Origin: Ampullaceana balthica
Lineage: Eukaryota > Mollusca > Gastropoda > Lymnaeidae
Assembly (NCBI GenBank): GCA_944989445.1
Contig: CALYLW010000070.1
Location: forward strand, 347,307 to 411,306
Direction: 5' to 3'
DNA length: 64,000 bases
Both the position numbers and the translations under genes were made by a program. Shown one piece after another: positions 43,971-54,579 of the stretch. The notes below the pieces were generated by a model. That model was not told where the DNA came from. It did not search any database and was given only the letters and a program-made list of their open reading frames with translations. Position 1 is the first letter of the stretch. Every line of letters begins with the position of its first letter.

Positions 43971-44154
43971 GACTGAGTCAGGGCTTTGCCTTTTATTAGT
44001 ATAGATAGATGAATAGGACCGTAAGAAGTTGGATTATTTTTTTTCCTTATTTAAAAAAAAATGTTTTTAATATATTTGATGAATTTGAAATCAATGAGTT
44101 CTTAAATTATTGTTTATTGAACATTAAAATTTCTTCTTTGCTTTTGAAAATATA

Positions 44155-44700
44155 GGTAACTAGTTATGACCGTGTTGCAGAATACGCCGCAGACTGGCTC
44201 ATAGATACTGCAAAGAAAAAGGGGTAAGAACGGGCACCATCTATAACACGAAGAAATCAGAACAACGCGAGTGAATTTCGCCAATTCATTATTGGTCTCG
44301 AGACATGTGAACTTCGTTAGCTACCTGCCCCAACCTGCACCACCCTTTTTTGCCAACCATAAACTTTGATTGGCTGACCCTAGCGAGGGATGCTGATTTG
44401 CATTCGTCTTGTGCTTGTTTTGGTGAATAATATATAGAGACTATATACGACCTGCGGCATAGCACACGCCGAAGACTTGCTCATAGAATAAACAAATGAA
44501 AAGGGGGAGAAAGAGACACAAACTACAGCACGAGAGACTTGGGAGGAGCGCCGACGCATTTTTGGTCTTGAGACAAGCGCAAGGTGGTTAACTACTAACC
44601 ACCAACCTTGCATCAACCTCGCTTGCCAACCATAAACTGTGATCGGCTTACCCTAGCGAAGTCATTCGTCAAATGAGCCTCAAGGATAGACAGAGACATT
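44155..44700. mobile_element. Pieces of the 1754-2422 Helitron-like family
   Basis: At 44158-44215 the minus strand ends ...AACACGGTCATAACTAG|T after GCCAGTCTGCGGCGTATTCTG, a 3' terminus. At 44445-44500 a second partial copy begins ACCTGCGGCATAGCACACGC CGAAGACTTGC. CAACCATAAACTTTGATTGG and its relatives appear twice (44356, 44630), as in the other members. Confidence 0.5.
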
Positions 44701-44728
44701 TCTTGAACTTCAAGCCAATAATGAGACA

Positions 44729-45455
44729 AGTACAGTGGTACCCCGCTTAACGAACGGATCGCACTACGAACGATCCGTAAGACGAACGCTGCTGCAACAC
44801 CCCGCAACTCGCAGAGGGAACGTTGTCCCGTAAAGCGAACGCGATTTACGTGCCACCATGCGTACCTGAGCTCGGCACGCGGGTCGTTTGCTTCGGAATT
44901 TCGCCCGGAGCGAGCGAACGCGCTGGTTCCTTCGTAAACACGTTCGCTCATAAAATGGCCGACATCACGGCCAGGCGGCCCTGGCTATTCTAACAAACAG
45001 TCATGGCAAATTCGTTGCTTTTTTTTCAAGTTTTTTCCCCCCTTTTTAGGTAATTTATTGCTTTTTTATGGTTTTGCTTTTTGGAGCTGAAGAACAGGCT
45101 GGTCCTTCCACTATACAGTAGGCCACTGAAAGACATCGCATCCCTGCCCGTCTGCGGCCACTGTTGGAGGTGGAAAATTCCAGCTCTGACTATGACAGCA
45201 ACTAAAAACTGGACTGAAAATATGTGGGTTAAAACTGTAAATAAGTTTGTGTGTGACCTCATCATCTCACCTTCACACATACAACAACACCTAACCCTGC
45301 TTGGTGAGTCTCTAATAAATTTACTTGCCTCTAAACACTGTCTGTCCTCTTTTTCATATTTTTTTTGAATTTTGTGCTGGCCCGTAACCAATTAATTAAT
45401 TTCCCATAGACGTCTATAGAAATCGTGTTTCGCTTAGCGAACTCCTCGCTTAACG
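44729..45455 (+). mobile_element. pogo-like non-autonomous element, 3' degraded
   Basis: Starts CAGTGGTACCCCGCTTAACG right after TA, the form of pogo/Tigger-type termini and target. Interior GC-rich with repeated CGAACG words. Near the right, TTTCGCTTAGCGAACTCCTC GCTTAACGAA reflects the subterminal sequence, but the closing inverted end is not complete. No transposase frame. Confidence 0.5.
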
Positions 45456-45589
45456 AAATATGGATGTTGAGCAACTTTGCACACGTGTTTTTTTCACTTT
45501 GCACACAGACCAACGAACCTTAGAGAGAATATTCACCCCGACTCATGTGGGTTGGACTTACTCCTTCTGGGGTAACGTCAAAATAAAAA

Positions 45590-45632
45590 AAAATTATTTT
45601 AGGGTAATGGGAAAAAAAGTTCGCCGACCCCT
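45590..45632 (-). mobile_element. Isolated hAT-like terminus
   Basis: The minus strand reads CAGGGGTCGGCGAACTTTTT, similar to known hAT-type termini. No partner end or 8-bp duplication was found, so this is a fragment at best. Confidence 0.35.
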
Positions 45633-45639
45633 GATATAT

Positions 45640-45880
45640 ATATATAATTAAAAGGATATTAATTATAATGAATCATAAAAAAAGATTAACTGAAAGTATA
45701 TTGACTGTATTTTTCGCGAAAAGGATGCAATTTGTATTATTTATAAAATATCACCAAAGTTAGTTGAAACATTGTTTGATTAATGTTGTGGAAAGAACCA
45801 GGTGAATGACAAGAAAAAATAACTTTTGGTTGATAAAAATAATTTAGTCATGCTAAGAATAGAAATAAAATATAAAAAAC

Positions 45881-45933
<53 letters not shown>

Positions 45934-46749
45934 GTATATGTATATATATGTATACTAAAAGGATGTGGAATGTGATGAAAATTTACGGCTCGATATTTAC
46001 ACCTTTAAATATTTTTAATGTTCACTATTTTAAATATAAAGATTTCTTGAATAAATACTATTTTCTAAGTTACCCTTTTCGCACGTTATAAATATATTTC
46101 CGAAAATCCTTTTTCCTTTTATGTATTCATTGAAAGATTTGAATCTTATAAATAATTTATTTTTAAATGACATTATTCATTTTCCAGTCTCCTCTTTAAA
46201 ATATACAATATTTCTAAAAATTATGATGCTATTATATAAGAAAGATAGAAGACGATCACGTTACCTTTCTGCTTTAACTTGAATAATGGTTTGAAGAGGG
46301 ATATCACCACTTTTTAAACTGAAATGTAACCTTGAATAAACCATTTTCTTTTCTTAGAAAATGTGCTATCTTTCAGGAGTACTGTGTTATCTTTCATTTC
46401 CTCCGTACTTTACAACAAATAGCCACTTAATAAGACACTTCAATGGTGACTTTATAAAAAAATCTACTACATCATTTAGAGATCTGAAACAATACATTTT
46501 GGTTTCATTAAAAAATATATCTATATATAAATTTTATAAAAAAACGACAACATAATGGTAACATACTATATCCAAAGTATGAAATATAGAAATAATATTA
46601 GTGTATACATTAGTAATATGTAACAGTTGTGAGAACTCATTTTCTATATTTGATTCGAAATTTATCAATAAGACCTAATTTTTTATGTAGAATAATTTCT
46701 TATAAATATATATTTACCGACTTGTTTAATGTATATTTTAAACATTTAG
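45640..46749. other. AT-rich sequence with (TA)n at 45886-45935
   Basis: Apart from the dinucleotide tract, no repeat or frame is supported. A 64-codon frame at 46361-46555 has low-complexity AT composition and no good context. Confidence 0.4.
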
Positions 46750-46907
46750 TTTGGAGGCAACTCAGAGTGCTCTTCCATAAGCTATCCATACAACATATGT
46801 ACATAGAGAAGAGAACTGATGACGGTTTAAAAATAGAAGGGCTACTAGAAGCAAATATTGATTGCCTTAACCTCAAATTTACTAAACGTACAATACCATG
46901 CTATTGA
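46750..46907 (+). CDS. Candidate terminal exon, hypothetical
   Basis: After the acceptor TTTAAACATTTAG|TT the plus frame encodes about 52 residues: WRQLRVLFHKLSIQHMYIEK, then RTDDGLKIEGLLEANIDCLN and LKFTKRTIPCY, then TGA. The stretch is richer in G and C than both flanks and has a balanced amino-acid mix, unlike the AT-rich frame upstream of the acceptor. No upstream exon or family is identified. Confidence 0.3.
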
Positions 46908-48540
46908 AAACTTTTCACAAATTGTTTGTGTTCCCGAAGAAAGAACAGTTTTGCATACTAATAAAAGGACTAATTCTATGAAAAAAAATCGACTTATATG
47001 TACGCAATACACATAATTAAATGCTGCAGCTCTTACTTTAAACGCCTTCGGAGCAAAATTGGCTCATCTAGAGAAAACAATACAGATGAGCAGATTGCAA
47101 ACTGAACAAATGTAGTTTTGTTGTGGCAGATGGAAGAATGGATTTTGAAAGATAGTTTTTATTATTTGATTTAGACTTAATAGTTTAACTATTACTGGCT
47201 AAATTAGATACTTGAAAAAGAAACCCCCAAAATTAAAAAATAAGATTGCCAAAAATAAACAGGGTTAGACTATTAATGCATCAAACTGCTACAATTTTCA
47301 ATGCTTATTACAACACTGGTTAGGATACTTTACAACAGTTAGAAGTAAATTATAAATGAATTTGAAAAACTAGACTATAAAAAGAATGGCCTTTTATTTT
47401 CATAAATTAAGTGTTCTTAACCTATTACTAATAGTCACTACTTTCACAACTGTAATACCAAACGTCAGTAGTAGTTTGGGATCCAATGCAGGTCTTGTGG
47501 AAGTAAGTGTGTGGTGGTTCGTATTTATTTAAGGATAATCTAGGAAATTCTCTATACAAAGACATTGACCTAAATAATTTTAAACCAATAAAGTAGTAAG
47601 CGTATGTGGCTGCAGCCTAGATTTAATGACAAGATGAAAAAATTTAAGTTTAAGTTTGCGCCACAAGACAAAAAAATAATTGTATAGCCAATGAGAATTA
47701 CGCATTGCATACGTGACTCAAGCCCTTCATAGAAGTTAGCGCGGGAAATTCAAGGCTAGAGGTCAGAAACTGTGGTGCATCATCTGAAATATAAGAGATA
47801 TAGGTTTTGGAAAAAGAGTTCGCAGGTGCTGTTTTGAAGCAACGACAATCCAGTATAGATCGAGTCAGTATTCTTTGGGGATTAGAAACGCAGGACTAAC
47901 CAGAGTTTGAGCGGAGTTTGCCAATACGGTTGCCAGAGTGACAAAGCCTTGCATTAAGGAAATAAAGTATTATTAATAACCTTTGTATTTTTCTCTCAAA
48001 TTCAAAATTATCAGCCGTTTTTAAGAGCATGAAAAAAAAATCGGACTCTAGTTCGGCACATTTTGTTAATGATATGTTGTTTTTGTCTATTCACCGAGAG
48101 GATAGGACGAATACTGACAAGTGACATTTTTCAGGAAAATGTTGCAACGTTCTTTAGTCCTGGCTAATGATTCACTGATAGTGCTATGTTAAGAACATTT
48201 ATTATACAATATTTTTTTTTAAATCTTAATTTTCTAACAATGGCCGTAGGTGTGAAGTAAACATCCAGACGTGTTTATGTCTGTTTGTATGTCTCTCTGT
48301 CTGTCTGTCACTCTCTCTAACTCTGTATACATTTGTATTTATTTATTTATGTATATATTATTTGTATCTTTATACACGTAACTTTGCCGTATCTTCAACA
48401 ATTTAGCATAATTTAAAACTAAATAAAAAGTAATACAACTAATCTCAAGTGTGCTTGTACCTTAATAATAATTTATCTATGGCATACGCTAGACATGCAT
48501 GTATAGTTAATCTATGCATGGTGATATCATAGATATAATT
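46908..48540. other. Intergenic; possible solo LTR at about 47600-47990
   Basis: Mostly AT-rich. The block 47600-47990 is more balanced and contains an AGCCAATGAG (CCAAT box) and, near its end, AAGGAAATAAAGTATT (polyadenylation signal). The combination suggests an LTR or a processed transcript end. No terminal TG...CA or duplication was confirmed. Confidence 0.3.
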
Positions 48541-48548
48541 AATGTGCA

Positions 48549-48555
48549 TATATAT

Positions 48556-48620
<65 letters not shown>
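48549..48620. repeat. (TA)n microsatellite
   Basis: About 35 TA dinucleotides with a short break near 48566. Flanking frames are repeat artefacts. Confidence 0.95.
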
Positions 48621-48624
<4 letters not shown>

Positions 48625-48749
48625 GTTATTGTTATATTGTTATAAATTTTATTTTTCACCATTGTGGTGCACCTTCTTACAAGTCTTTCAAACACACGAG
48701 GAACAGATCATTCCCGATCAAAGGTTTTAGTAAAAATATATATAATACA

Positions 48750-49095
48750 CGGCAATTTTATTTCCGGTCATCGATAGCGTTTGGTTCCTCAAACTCCTAC
48801 AAATTCCTACAGCCAATCAGAAAAATTAAATCTCATTTACATAATGAACAAGTTTACGCGGACGTTCAAAACGAGATATTTTTTGCGCAGTATTTTTTCC
48901 AAGACTTTATTTTGAGCGGTACGCTTTAGTATTTATTGTCAAAAACTTTGTTTTTACGGATTATTTATTATAACTATAATGAATAGTATTTTTGACGTGA
49001 TATACATGTATAGCAGGTCGAGACGACTGTTGGAGGGGAGTTAAACATGCCACCGAAACGACGGCGGGACGTCCTTGGACGGGCTTTGTTGCTGG
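48750..49095 (+). mobile_element. Helitron-like element with CTGG 3' end
   Basis: Best copy of the GGGCTTTGTTG family. Ends CGTCCTTGGACGGGCTTTGTTG then CTGG|T: a perfect 5-bp stem (CGTCC/GGACG), 10 bases, and a CTRR tetranucleotide. Upstream body as in 25790-26092 (CGGTCATCGATAGCG, TGAACAAGTTTACGCGGACG, TATGCAGGTCGAGACG-like). The 5' end is not located. Non-coding. Confidence 0.55.
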
Positions 49096-49250
49096 TATGT
49101 AATAAAAAAGTAATGATTGTGATTAAGTTTAAAGTGCGATTAGGTATGTAACGATGACGATGCAGTGGCCACCCTATATTAGAGGATAAAATAGCTTTGA
49201 ATTTTTTTTTATTTCAGGAAATTTTAGAGAAAGAAAATTATCTGTACATA

Positions 49251-50057
49251 TCTATATATATAAAGAAAATGAGAGTATGTCTGTGTGCTTGTCCTCTATA
49301 GCTGACTAAACCATTCATCGATCGTCATGAAAATGTTTGAGACTGTTGAGTACGCTCCCGGAATGGTAATTGGCAACTTTTGTTTTCAATTTAACACTCA
49401 TGGGGCGCCGGGGGCCCATAATGTCATTTTTGTCTATTTGAGCTACATTAAAATTAGTTTAAGCGTTAGTTACTGGATAAATTGATGTATCTTAACCACA
49501 CATTGTATATTAAAACTTGATAGCCACTATTAAAATACTATAGGGCACTTAACTCCTAATGGCCACTCCTTCGGGGCTTGGGAAACAAAATGCCTTTTTC
49601 TTAAATGTTAAAGATTTTATTCCCAATTCAATTATTTATTATCTTGAAAATTAATGATAAATTTACCCATTATTATCCATATTGAAATAAAAAGGTGTTT
49701 TGAACTTTATATATTGCATTGAATGGGTCGTGGAGCCCTTGATGTCGTTTTTTACTTATATGAGCTATATAAAAATTAGTTTATGCGTTAGCTACTGAGT
49801 AAGTGAATGGATCTTAACCAAACTTTGTATACAAAAACTGTGTAGCCCATATTAAAATACTTAAGGGCACTGGCCTTTTAATGTCAATTTCTTATGGGCC
49901 GGGGGTCCCAAATGTCTTTTTTACTGAACTTTAATAATTGTATTCCCTATTCAATTTTACACGATATTGAGAAATATAGCTTGAGTAAAATGGCAATAAA
50001 AAATTAAATTATTACTCATTTTCGGGCCGGGCCCTTAATATCGTCTCTACTTTTCTA
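49251..50057 (+). mobile_element. Family-K Helitron, 3'-truncated
   Basis: Starts A|TCTATATATATAAAGAAAAT, then GTATGTCTGTGTGC and TATAGCTGACTAAACCATTC as in 24243-25451. Four or five ~150-bp units follow, each with a GGGCCC-like core. Ends near GGGCCGGGCCCTTAATATCG without the CTAG terminus. Confidence 0.75.
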
Positions 50058-50390
50058 AGTTTTTAATTAATTTTAATTAATCCAGCCAAAAAATATTTAT
50101 ACTATTTTGTTAATGTTTCTGCGAAAGAATTAAAATAAGAATTCTTCGCGGCGTATCAAAAAAATAAATCGTCCATACATGCCTTTCATTTTCATGGGAT
50201 TCTATTTAAAGCACAGCAAAGTGAGCTTCGCGGATATTTAGCCAAAACGGTATTAAGTGCTAACAGGTTAGTACTAAGACTTTTATTTTCAGCACGTTAT
50301 TTGGTGCACGTACACAAAATTACATGGGGAAGGTTCTTAAACAGGTTTCGTTCGATCCCAACATCACTTTGGCCTGGTGGACGGAATCAA

Positions 50391-50969
50391 AAAAAGGCTG
50401 CGGCTATTGGTAGTTTACTACTAATAGCTTCTAGAGAGCTATTGTTACTTGACTACCAATATCCATTTCCGGTTGTCGGCTATTGGTAGTTCGCTATTAT
50501 TAATTGTTAATAAAACTACTACTAGCAGATATTCTGAGTTTCATGTAATGTTTTAATGTAAAAAATAGACAACTAGCCCTAACCCTGACCCTAAAACTAA
50601 AAGATATAATTTAATCGTAATTATAAGATTGTTAAATTGTTTTAATTAGTTTTAGTCCCTATATTGGATTTTCTATTTTAATGTAAAAAATAGACAACTA
50701 ACCCTAACCCTGACCCGAAAACTAAAAAGAAAAAAAACATTAGGCTCATCCGATAATCGAACCCATGCCTGTTCTGCAACATTCAGTTCAAGTGTCCAAC
50801 TCACAAGCCTGAGACCACGGAATTCAGTACATTTGGTGAATTTTAAAAGATTATATCAGCAGCAATTAAGTGTTCATTTAAGCCCATTGGATGCTATAAA
50901 TAACTGACTACAAATAGCCGCACCCGCAGGGACCTGCTATTGGTAATCGACTACCAATAGACACTCCCA
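50391..50969. repeat. Insert between the direct repeats
   Basis: Bordered by GCTATTGGTAGT / ACTACCAATAG words in both orientations (50400-50500; 50930-50965). Contains AGCCCTAACCCTGACCCTA at 50575 and a second CCCTAACCCTGACCC at 50702 (telomere-like but only two short runs within a 120-bp duplication). Class unknown. Confidence 0.4.
50740..50828 (-). repeat. tRNA-like SINE head
   Basis: Minus strand reads TGGTCTCAGGCTTGTGAGTT (A-box region), an arm-like middle, and CATGGGTTCGATTATCGG, a near-consensus RNA polymerase III B box (GGTTCGATT). Acceptor pairing is weak, so a SINE-derived relic is more likely than a tRNA gene. Confidence 0.45.
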
Positions 50970-51185
50970 AAAATAAATCGTCCGTACCTGCCTTTCATTT
51001 TCATTGGATTCTATTTAAAGCACAGCAAAGTGAGCTTCGTGGATATTTAGCCAAAACGGTATTAAGTGCTAACAGGTTAGTACTAAGACTTCTATTTTCA
51101 GCACGTTATTTGGTGCACGTACACAAAATTACATGGGGAAGGTTCTTAAACAGGTTTCGTTCGATCCCAACATCACTTTGGCCTG

Positions 51186-51470
51186 GTGGACCGGATCAAG
51201 GTTACAAGGTGCGCCGACGCCCCCTTGGCTACCCGCCAGCATGGGATCCAAGGTGTCCCTCTGCATCCACATGGAGGCATTTTGGTGAAACATTTGCTAA
51301 AAAAATGTTTAGCAAGCTCAAAAGGCATTCGTTCCCGTTTGCAGACACCATGCTTTTCTCATGGGCAGTTATATGTGGCCTGCTCCAGAGTGGGCAAAGA
51401 GGAAAATCTTTTTGTACACACTCCATATGGAACTGCCAAGAGTGTTGTCTATCACATTGCTTTAAGATAA
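51186..51470 (+). pseudogene. Helitron PIF1-type helicase, C-terminal fragment
   Basis: The last 45 codons read PCFSHGQLYVACSRVGKEEN, then LFVHTPYGTAKSVVYHIAL and a stop at 51468-51470. 'F-SHGQLYVA-SR' is the conserved final motif (VI region with the arginine finger) of Helitron RepHel and related PIF1 helicases. The upstream 50 codons (from about 51186) do not match the helicase well and may be in a different frame. Rep (HUH) and helicase motifs I-V are absent, so it is a terminal scrap. Its location directly upstream of a Helitron CTAG end agrees with the known order Rep-helicase-3' end. Confidence 0.75.
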
Positions 51471-51566
51471 ATGCACCCTTTTATTGCATGCAAATAAACA
51501 GTTTTGTACGCTTTTACAGAAAACTTTATTTTTAAACACTGGAAAAAGCCGGGTACTTGCACCTAG

Positions 51567-52841
51567 TCTTACATATATGAAACCAGCAAAAAGAAGAAAG
51601 AAAAAGCTAAACAAACTCTATTCAAATTGAGTGCCTTAAAACAGACTCAAATCTTAACTAGACTCTCTGACTTGAAAGGAAACACATTATCAGTAAACAT
51701 TATCTTAAAAGTTCTCATTAAGTCATTTGATATCTTTCATGAGATTTCCCCTTATGTTAAAAAAAAATTACCCAACAATCATTCTCAGACATTCTTACCT
51801 CGTTGGTCGCCATGGTCAAGTCTGTCAACCATATATTTTACTGTGTTGTATAAAATGTTTTAAACTAAGTAAACTATTAATGTAATAATTTTTAAAAAAA
51901 TATATATTTAATTTGTGATAAAGAGGAAATATCTAATTAATTACTGATATATATTTTAATGAAAAAATTTACTGTATGATATCTTTTAAGTTTCTGACAT
52001 CTTGTCGGTTATATAATATAATAATGTTTTTAGGAAATAAATACATATGTCTCAAAGAAATGATGCAGTTTGTATAAGTACAATTTGTTTCACTACTGCA
52101 TTATTGAAAAAGCATGTAAATTTCAAGTTCATATTATTTTAAATATTTTTTCGTATCCATTCTTATATAATTGGCAAATTTTACTATATTGTAATACATT
52201 TTGTAAGGGCTTGAATTTCCTTTTTTTAAACAATGCTTTGCACCACTGTTTGACATGAATACCTATCTTTTTGTGAAACATGACCGTTCATGTTTCAAGG
52301 ACCTTTATTCTGACAAAATGTTTAATTTATGGCGCCAATTAATCCTCTATCTCTGTTTCATGTTTTACAAGGTTATGATAACAAAGCGTACAAAGAGGAG
52401 TATTATCTTTAAGCAGGGGTTGATTTTGACGTGATGAGGCCCTAAGCTATTTGAGATATGGGGCACTTTATAGGTCCAGATACTTTATGTCAGCGTCAAA
52501 TTTGATTTTCGGTTACCTAGAGTTTTAAACTGAAATATAATTAAAAAGAGTATAGATAGAAAAAAGTATAATAGATTTTAAAATGCAAATTCTGATAAAA
52601 AAGAGATAAAGGTTCTTTTAAAGGCACAATTTACATAGGCTTATTGTCTGATCTTTGAGAAAAAATGTTTTTTTACGAAAAGTATTTAGGAATACTATTA
52701 AAGTGCAATTTTTTTGTTCTTATTATTGGCAAAGCAAAATCACTTATGACATCACCAAATGATAAACTGCGTAGTTTGTCACTTATTATGCATGGGATAA
52801 AAAAAAATTTGAGGAAAAAAATATTTAATTATTTTTTATAG
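51567..52841. other. AT-rich sequence, nothing firm
   Basis: Contains a coding-looking but unsupported stretch at 51577-51830 and a small palindrome TGAAACATGACCGTTCATGT at 52275. No repeat recognised. Confidence 0.35.
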
Positions 52842-52907
52842 GCTCCTAGGTCTCCAGTAGATGACTTAAGTGCTAAAAATATTGACATTGTCTATTATAA
52901 CCATTAA
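52842..52907 (+). CDS. Candidate terminal exon (21 codons)
   Basis: After the acceptor TTATTTTTTATAG|G, an open frame encodes APRSPVDDLSAKNIDIVYYN plus His, then TAA. Hydrophilic and non-repetitive, with a good polypyrimidine tract before it. Too short to be convincing on its own; no partner exon found. Confidence 0.25.
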   Translation, partial: APRSPVDDLSAKNIDIVYYNH

Positions 52908-53052
52908 ATTGTATTGTTGCCCACAGGCAACATTATGCATTCGGAGAGATTCAGAGAGAACTGTAAAAAAAAACTCTCCATGTTTCATACAAATTACTGG
53001 GTATTAATTCATGTTTATAAGTCTATTATTGTTACAAGAAATATTAATTAAA

Positions 53053-53339
53053 CTAGTGTATCACCCGTCAAAAATGACGGAAGTTTTCAAAATAAATACA
53101 CAGCAGATTAAAAAATAACGTAATACAGAACTTTAATTTATTTTATTTATTTTTATTTGATTCATTTAGTATCATATTGAACAATTTTAAGGCGGAACGT
53201 TCGAAAAGCGTTATTTTTGTAGCAGTAATTTTATTTTGTTGATCGTAGCGACACCTAAAAGCCTTACAAATTTCGCAACGCCACCTAGTTACATCCATAC
53301 ATACAGACAACGGGAATTATGTATATTGATATATATATA
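53053..53339 (-). mobile_element. Short Helitron D1, first of a tandem pair
   Basis: Minus strand, 3' end TGACGGGTGATACACTAG|T (CTAG at 53053-53056) after the hairpin CCGTCA-TTTT-TGACGG. Its 5' side runs into (TA)n at 53325-53339 and is joined directly to the CTAG of D2. The canonical 5' TC is not visible. Confidence 0.6.
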
Positions 53340-53685
53340 CTAGTGTATTACCCGTCAAAAATGACGGAAGTTTTCAAAATGGATATATTTCAGTTTTTGT
53401 AATTGTCCCTTTTGACTGAAAACGCATAGTAAATAATCAGAAAATGTAGAGACCAAGAAAGAAAAATTAAATCTCTTTTCCATATTGAATAATTGTATGC
53501 GGACGTTTGAAAATATCGTGTTTTTTTTGTTGGTGCTGTATTTTTTCAAGGCTCTTTATTTTTCGGGGTGCGCTTTCTAAAATCTAGCGATATGAACGGA
53601 CATAGCAGAGTATATATTTTGATTATATATACGAAAATATGTGTTATGAGAAAAACTCCATGCTTAGGCTTCGTGTTATATAAGA
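53340..53685 (-). mobile_element. Short Helitron D2 (346 bp)
   Basis: Same 3' hairpin and GTAATACACTAG end at 53340-53343. 5' end TCTTATATAACACGAAGCCT at the complement of 53685, flanked by A. A sister copy lies at 58622-58955 (same ACGGAAGTTTTCAAAATGG, AATAATCAGAAAATGTAGAG and ATCTAGCG(A/T)TA body). Non-coding. Confidence 0.7.
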
Positions 53686-54579
53686 TTGCATGATTAATAA
53701 TGATATAATCATGATAATAGTATATGCATAGTGAATTACACACATCATACATTGATACTGAAGCAAAGAAGTTTGAAGTTCGAAGTGTTAACAAATATTG
53801 CTGAAGAGTCAGCCGGACGTTAACTTGCGGCATTGAATAGTTCGCACCCATTATCAGTGCACCAATAATACAACACAGTGAGGTAAAAATATATTATGTG
53901 ACTTTAATGTGATCCACATCAAGCACATCTGTGATTTGAAGCAGTTTAAGCTTCATTGATGATTATGACTTGTCAGTTTATTCGCCCATTTGTCCAAACA
54001 TTATTAGCACAACATGACCAAAACATGTAAAAAAAAATGTAATTTTTACAGATGTTAAACAAAGAACTATTTATTTTGCATGAAACGTAGTAAGCAAAGT
54101 TCGTCATAGGATAAAAGAAAAGATTAAATTATCAACTGTTAATCATATTTACAATTTAATATACACGATTTATTAATTCACATAAACGTTTTTATTATTG
54201 TCAAGTCAACATCTTTTCAAGACTTGTCAGTTTATGCGCCCATTGGTCCATACATTATTACTACCACATGTATATTTTTTAAACATACAAATATACAATC
54301 CAAAGTGTACAAAAGAAAAAAAACAAACGCTAAACTAAAGCATAAGTTGACAAATTTCATTTCACTAAATAATGGCTTTGTAGTTCAAAACGCATAGAAA
54401 ATTGACAACCAAACGACAACAAATTGTAAATTTCATAAACCGAAACACGAATGTTATTTATTAATATAGAAAATGCAATTTATAATTACGTACGTAATAT
54501 TTACATGGACACATACACAAAAACCGACATTTAATACAAAAAAATAATAGTAATATAAATCTTATCAATTAAAAAATGG
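53686..54579. other. AT-rich, nothing recognised
   Basis: No coding frame or clear repeat. CTTGTCAGTTTAT(T/G)CGCCCAT occurs twice (53965 and 54222), a short local duplication. Confidence 0.4.

Larger units (their letters stand above)
31764..44005 (-). mobile_element. Helitron H2, minus strand, hosting a nested Helitron dimer
   Basis: Its 5' end on the minus strand is TCTATACTAATAAAAGGC (complement of about 43988-44005) with flank A. It is the mirror image of H1 and carries the same ~160-bp units at 41968-43970 and 31764-32434. The 32435-41967 dimer interrupts one unit exactly between A and T: the left side ends GTTTTAA and the right side resumes TATAGCTC, and the uninterrupted sister unit at 43126-43145 reads GTTTTAATATAGCTC. 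The 3' end of H2 is not seen: on its left lies the H1 terminus. Confidence 0.75.
50155..51566 (+). mobile_element. Helitron remnant with helicase fragment and intact 3' end
   Basis: The right end reads AAAGCCGGGTACTTGCAC CTAG|T (CTAG at 51563-51566), the same terminus as the trimer at 54.9-57.9 kb. The left part carries GTGCACGTACACAAAATTAC and GTTCTTAAACAGGTTTCGTT, matching the trimer units' 5' region. A PIF1-helicase C-terminus lies just before the 3' end. This is therefore a deleted relative of the autonomous element of that family. About 230 bp is duplicated directly (50160-50390 and 50970-51200) around a 580-bp insert. Confidence 0.65.

Noticed and set aside
50575..50716. CCCTAACCCTGACCC runs as an interstitial telomere
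   Set aside because: Only two short imperfect runs inside a duplicated 120-bp segment; not a telomere array.
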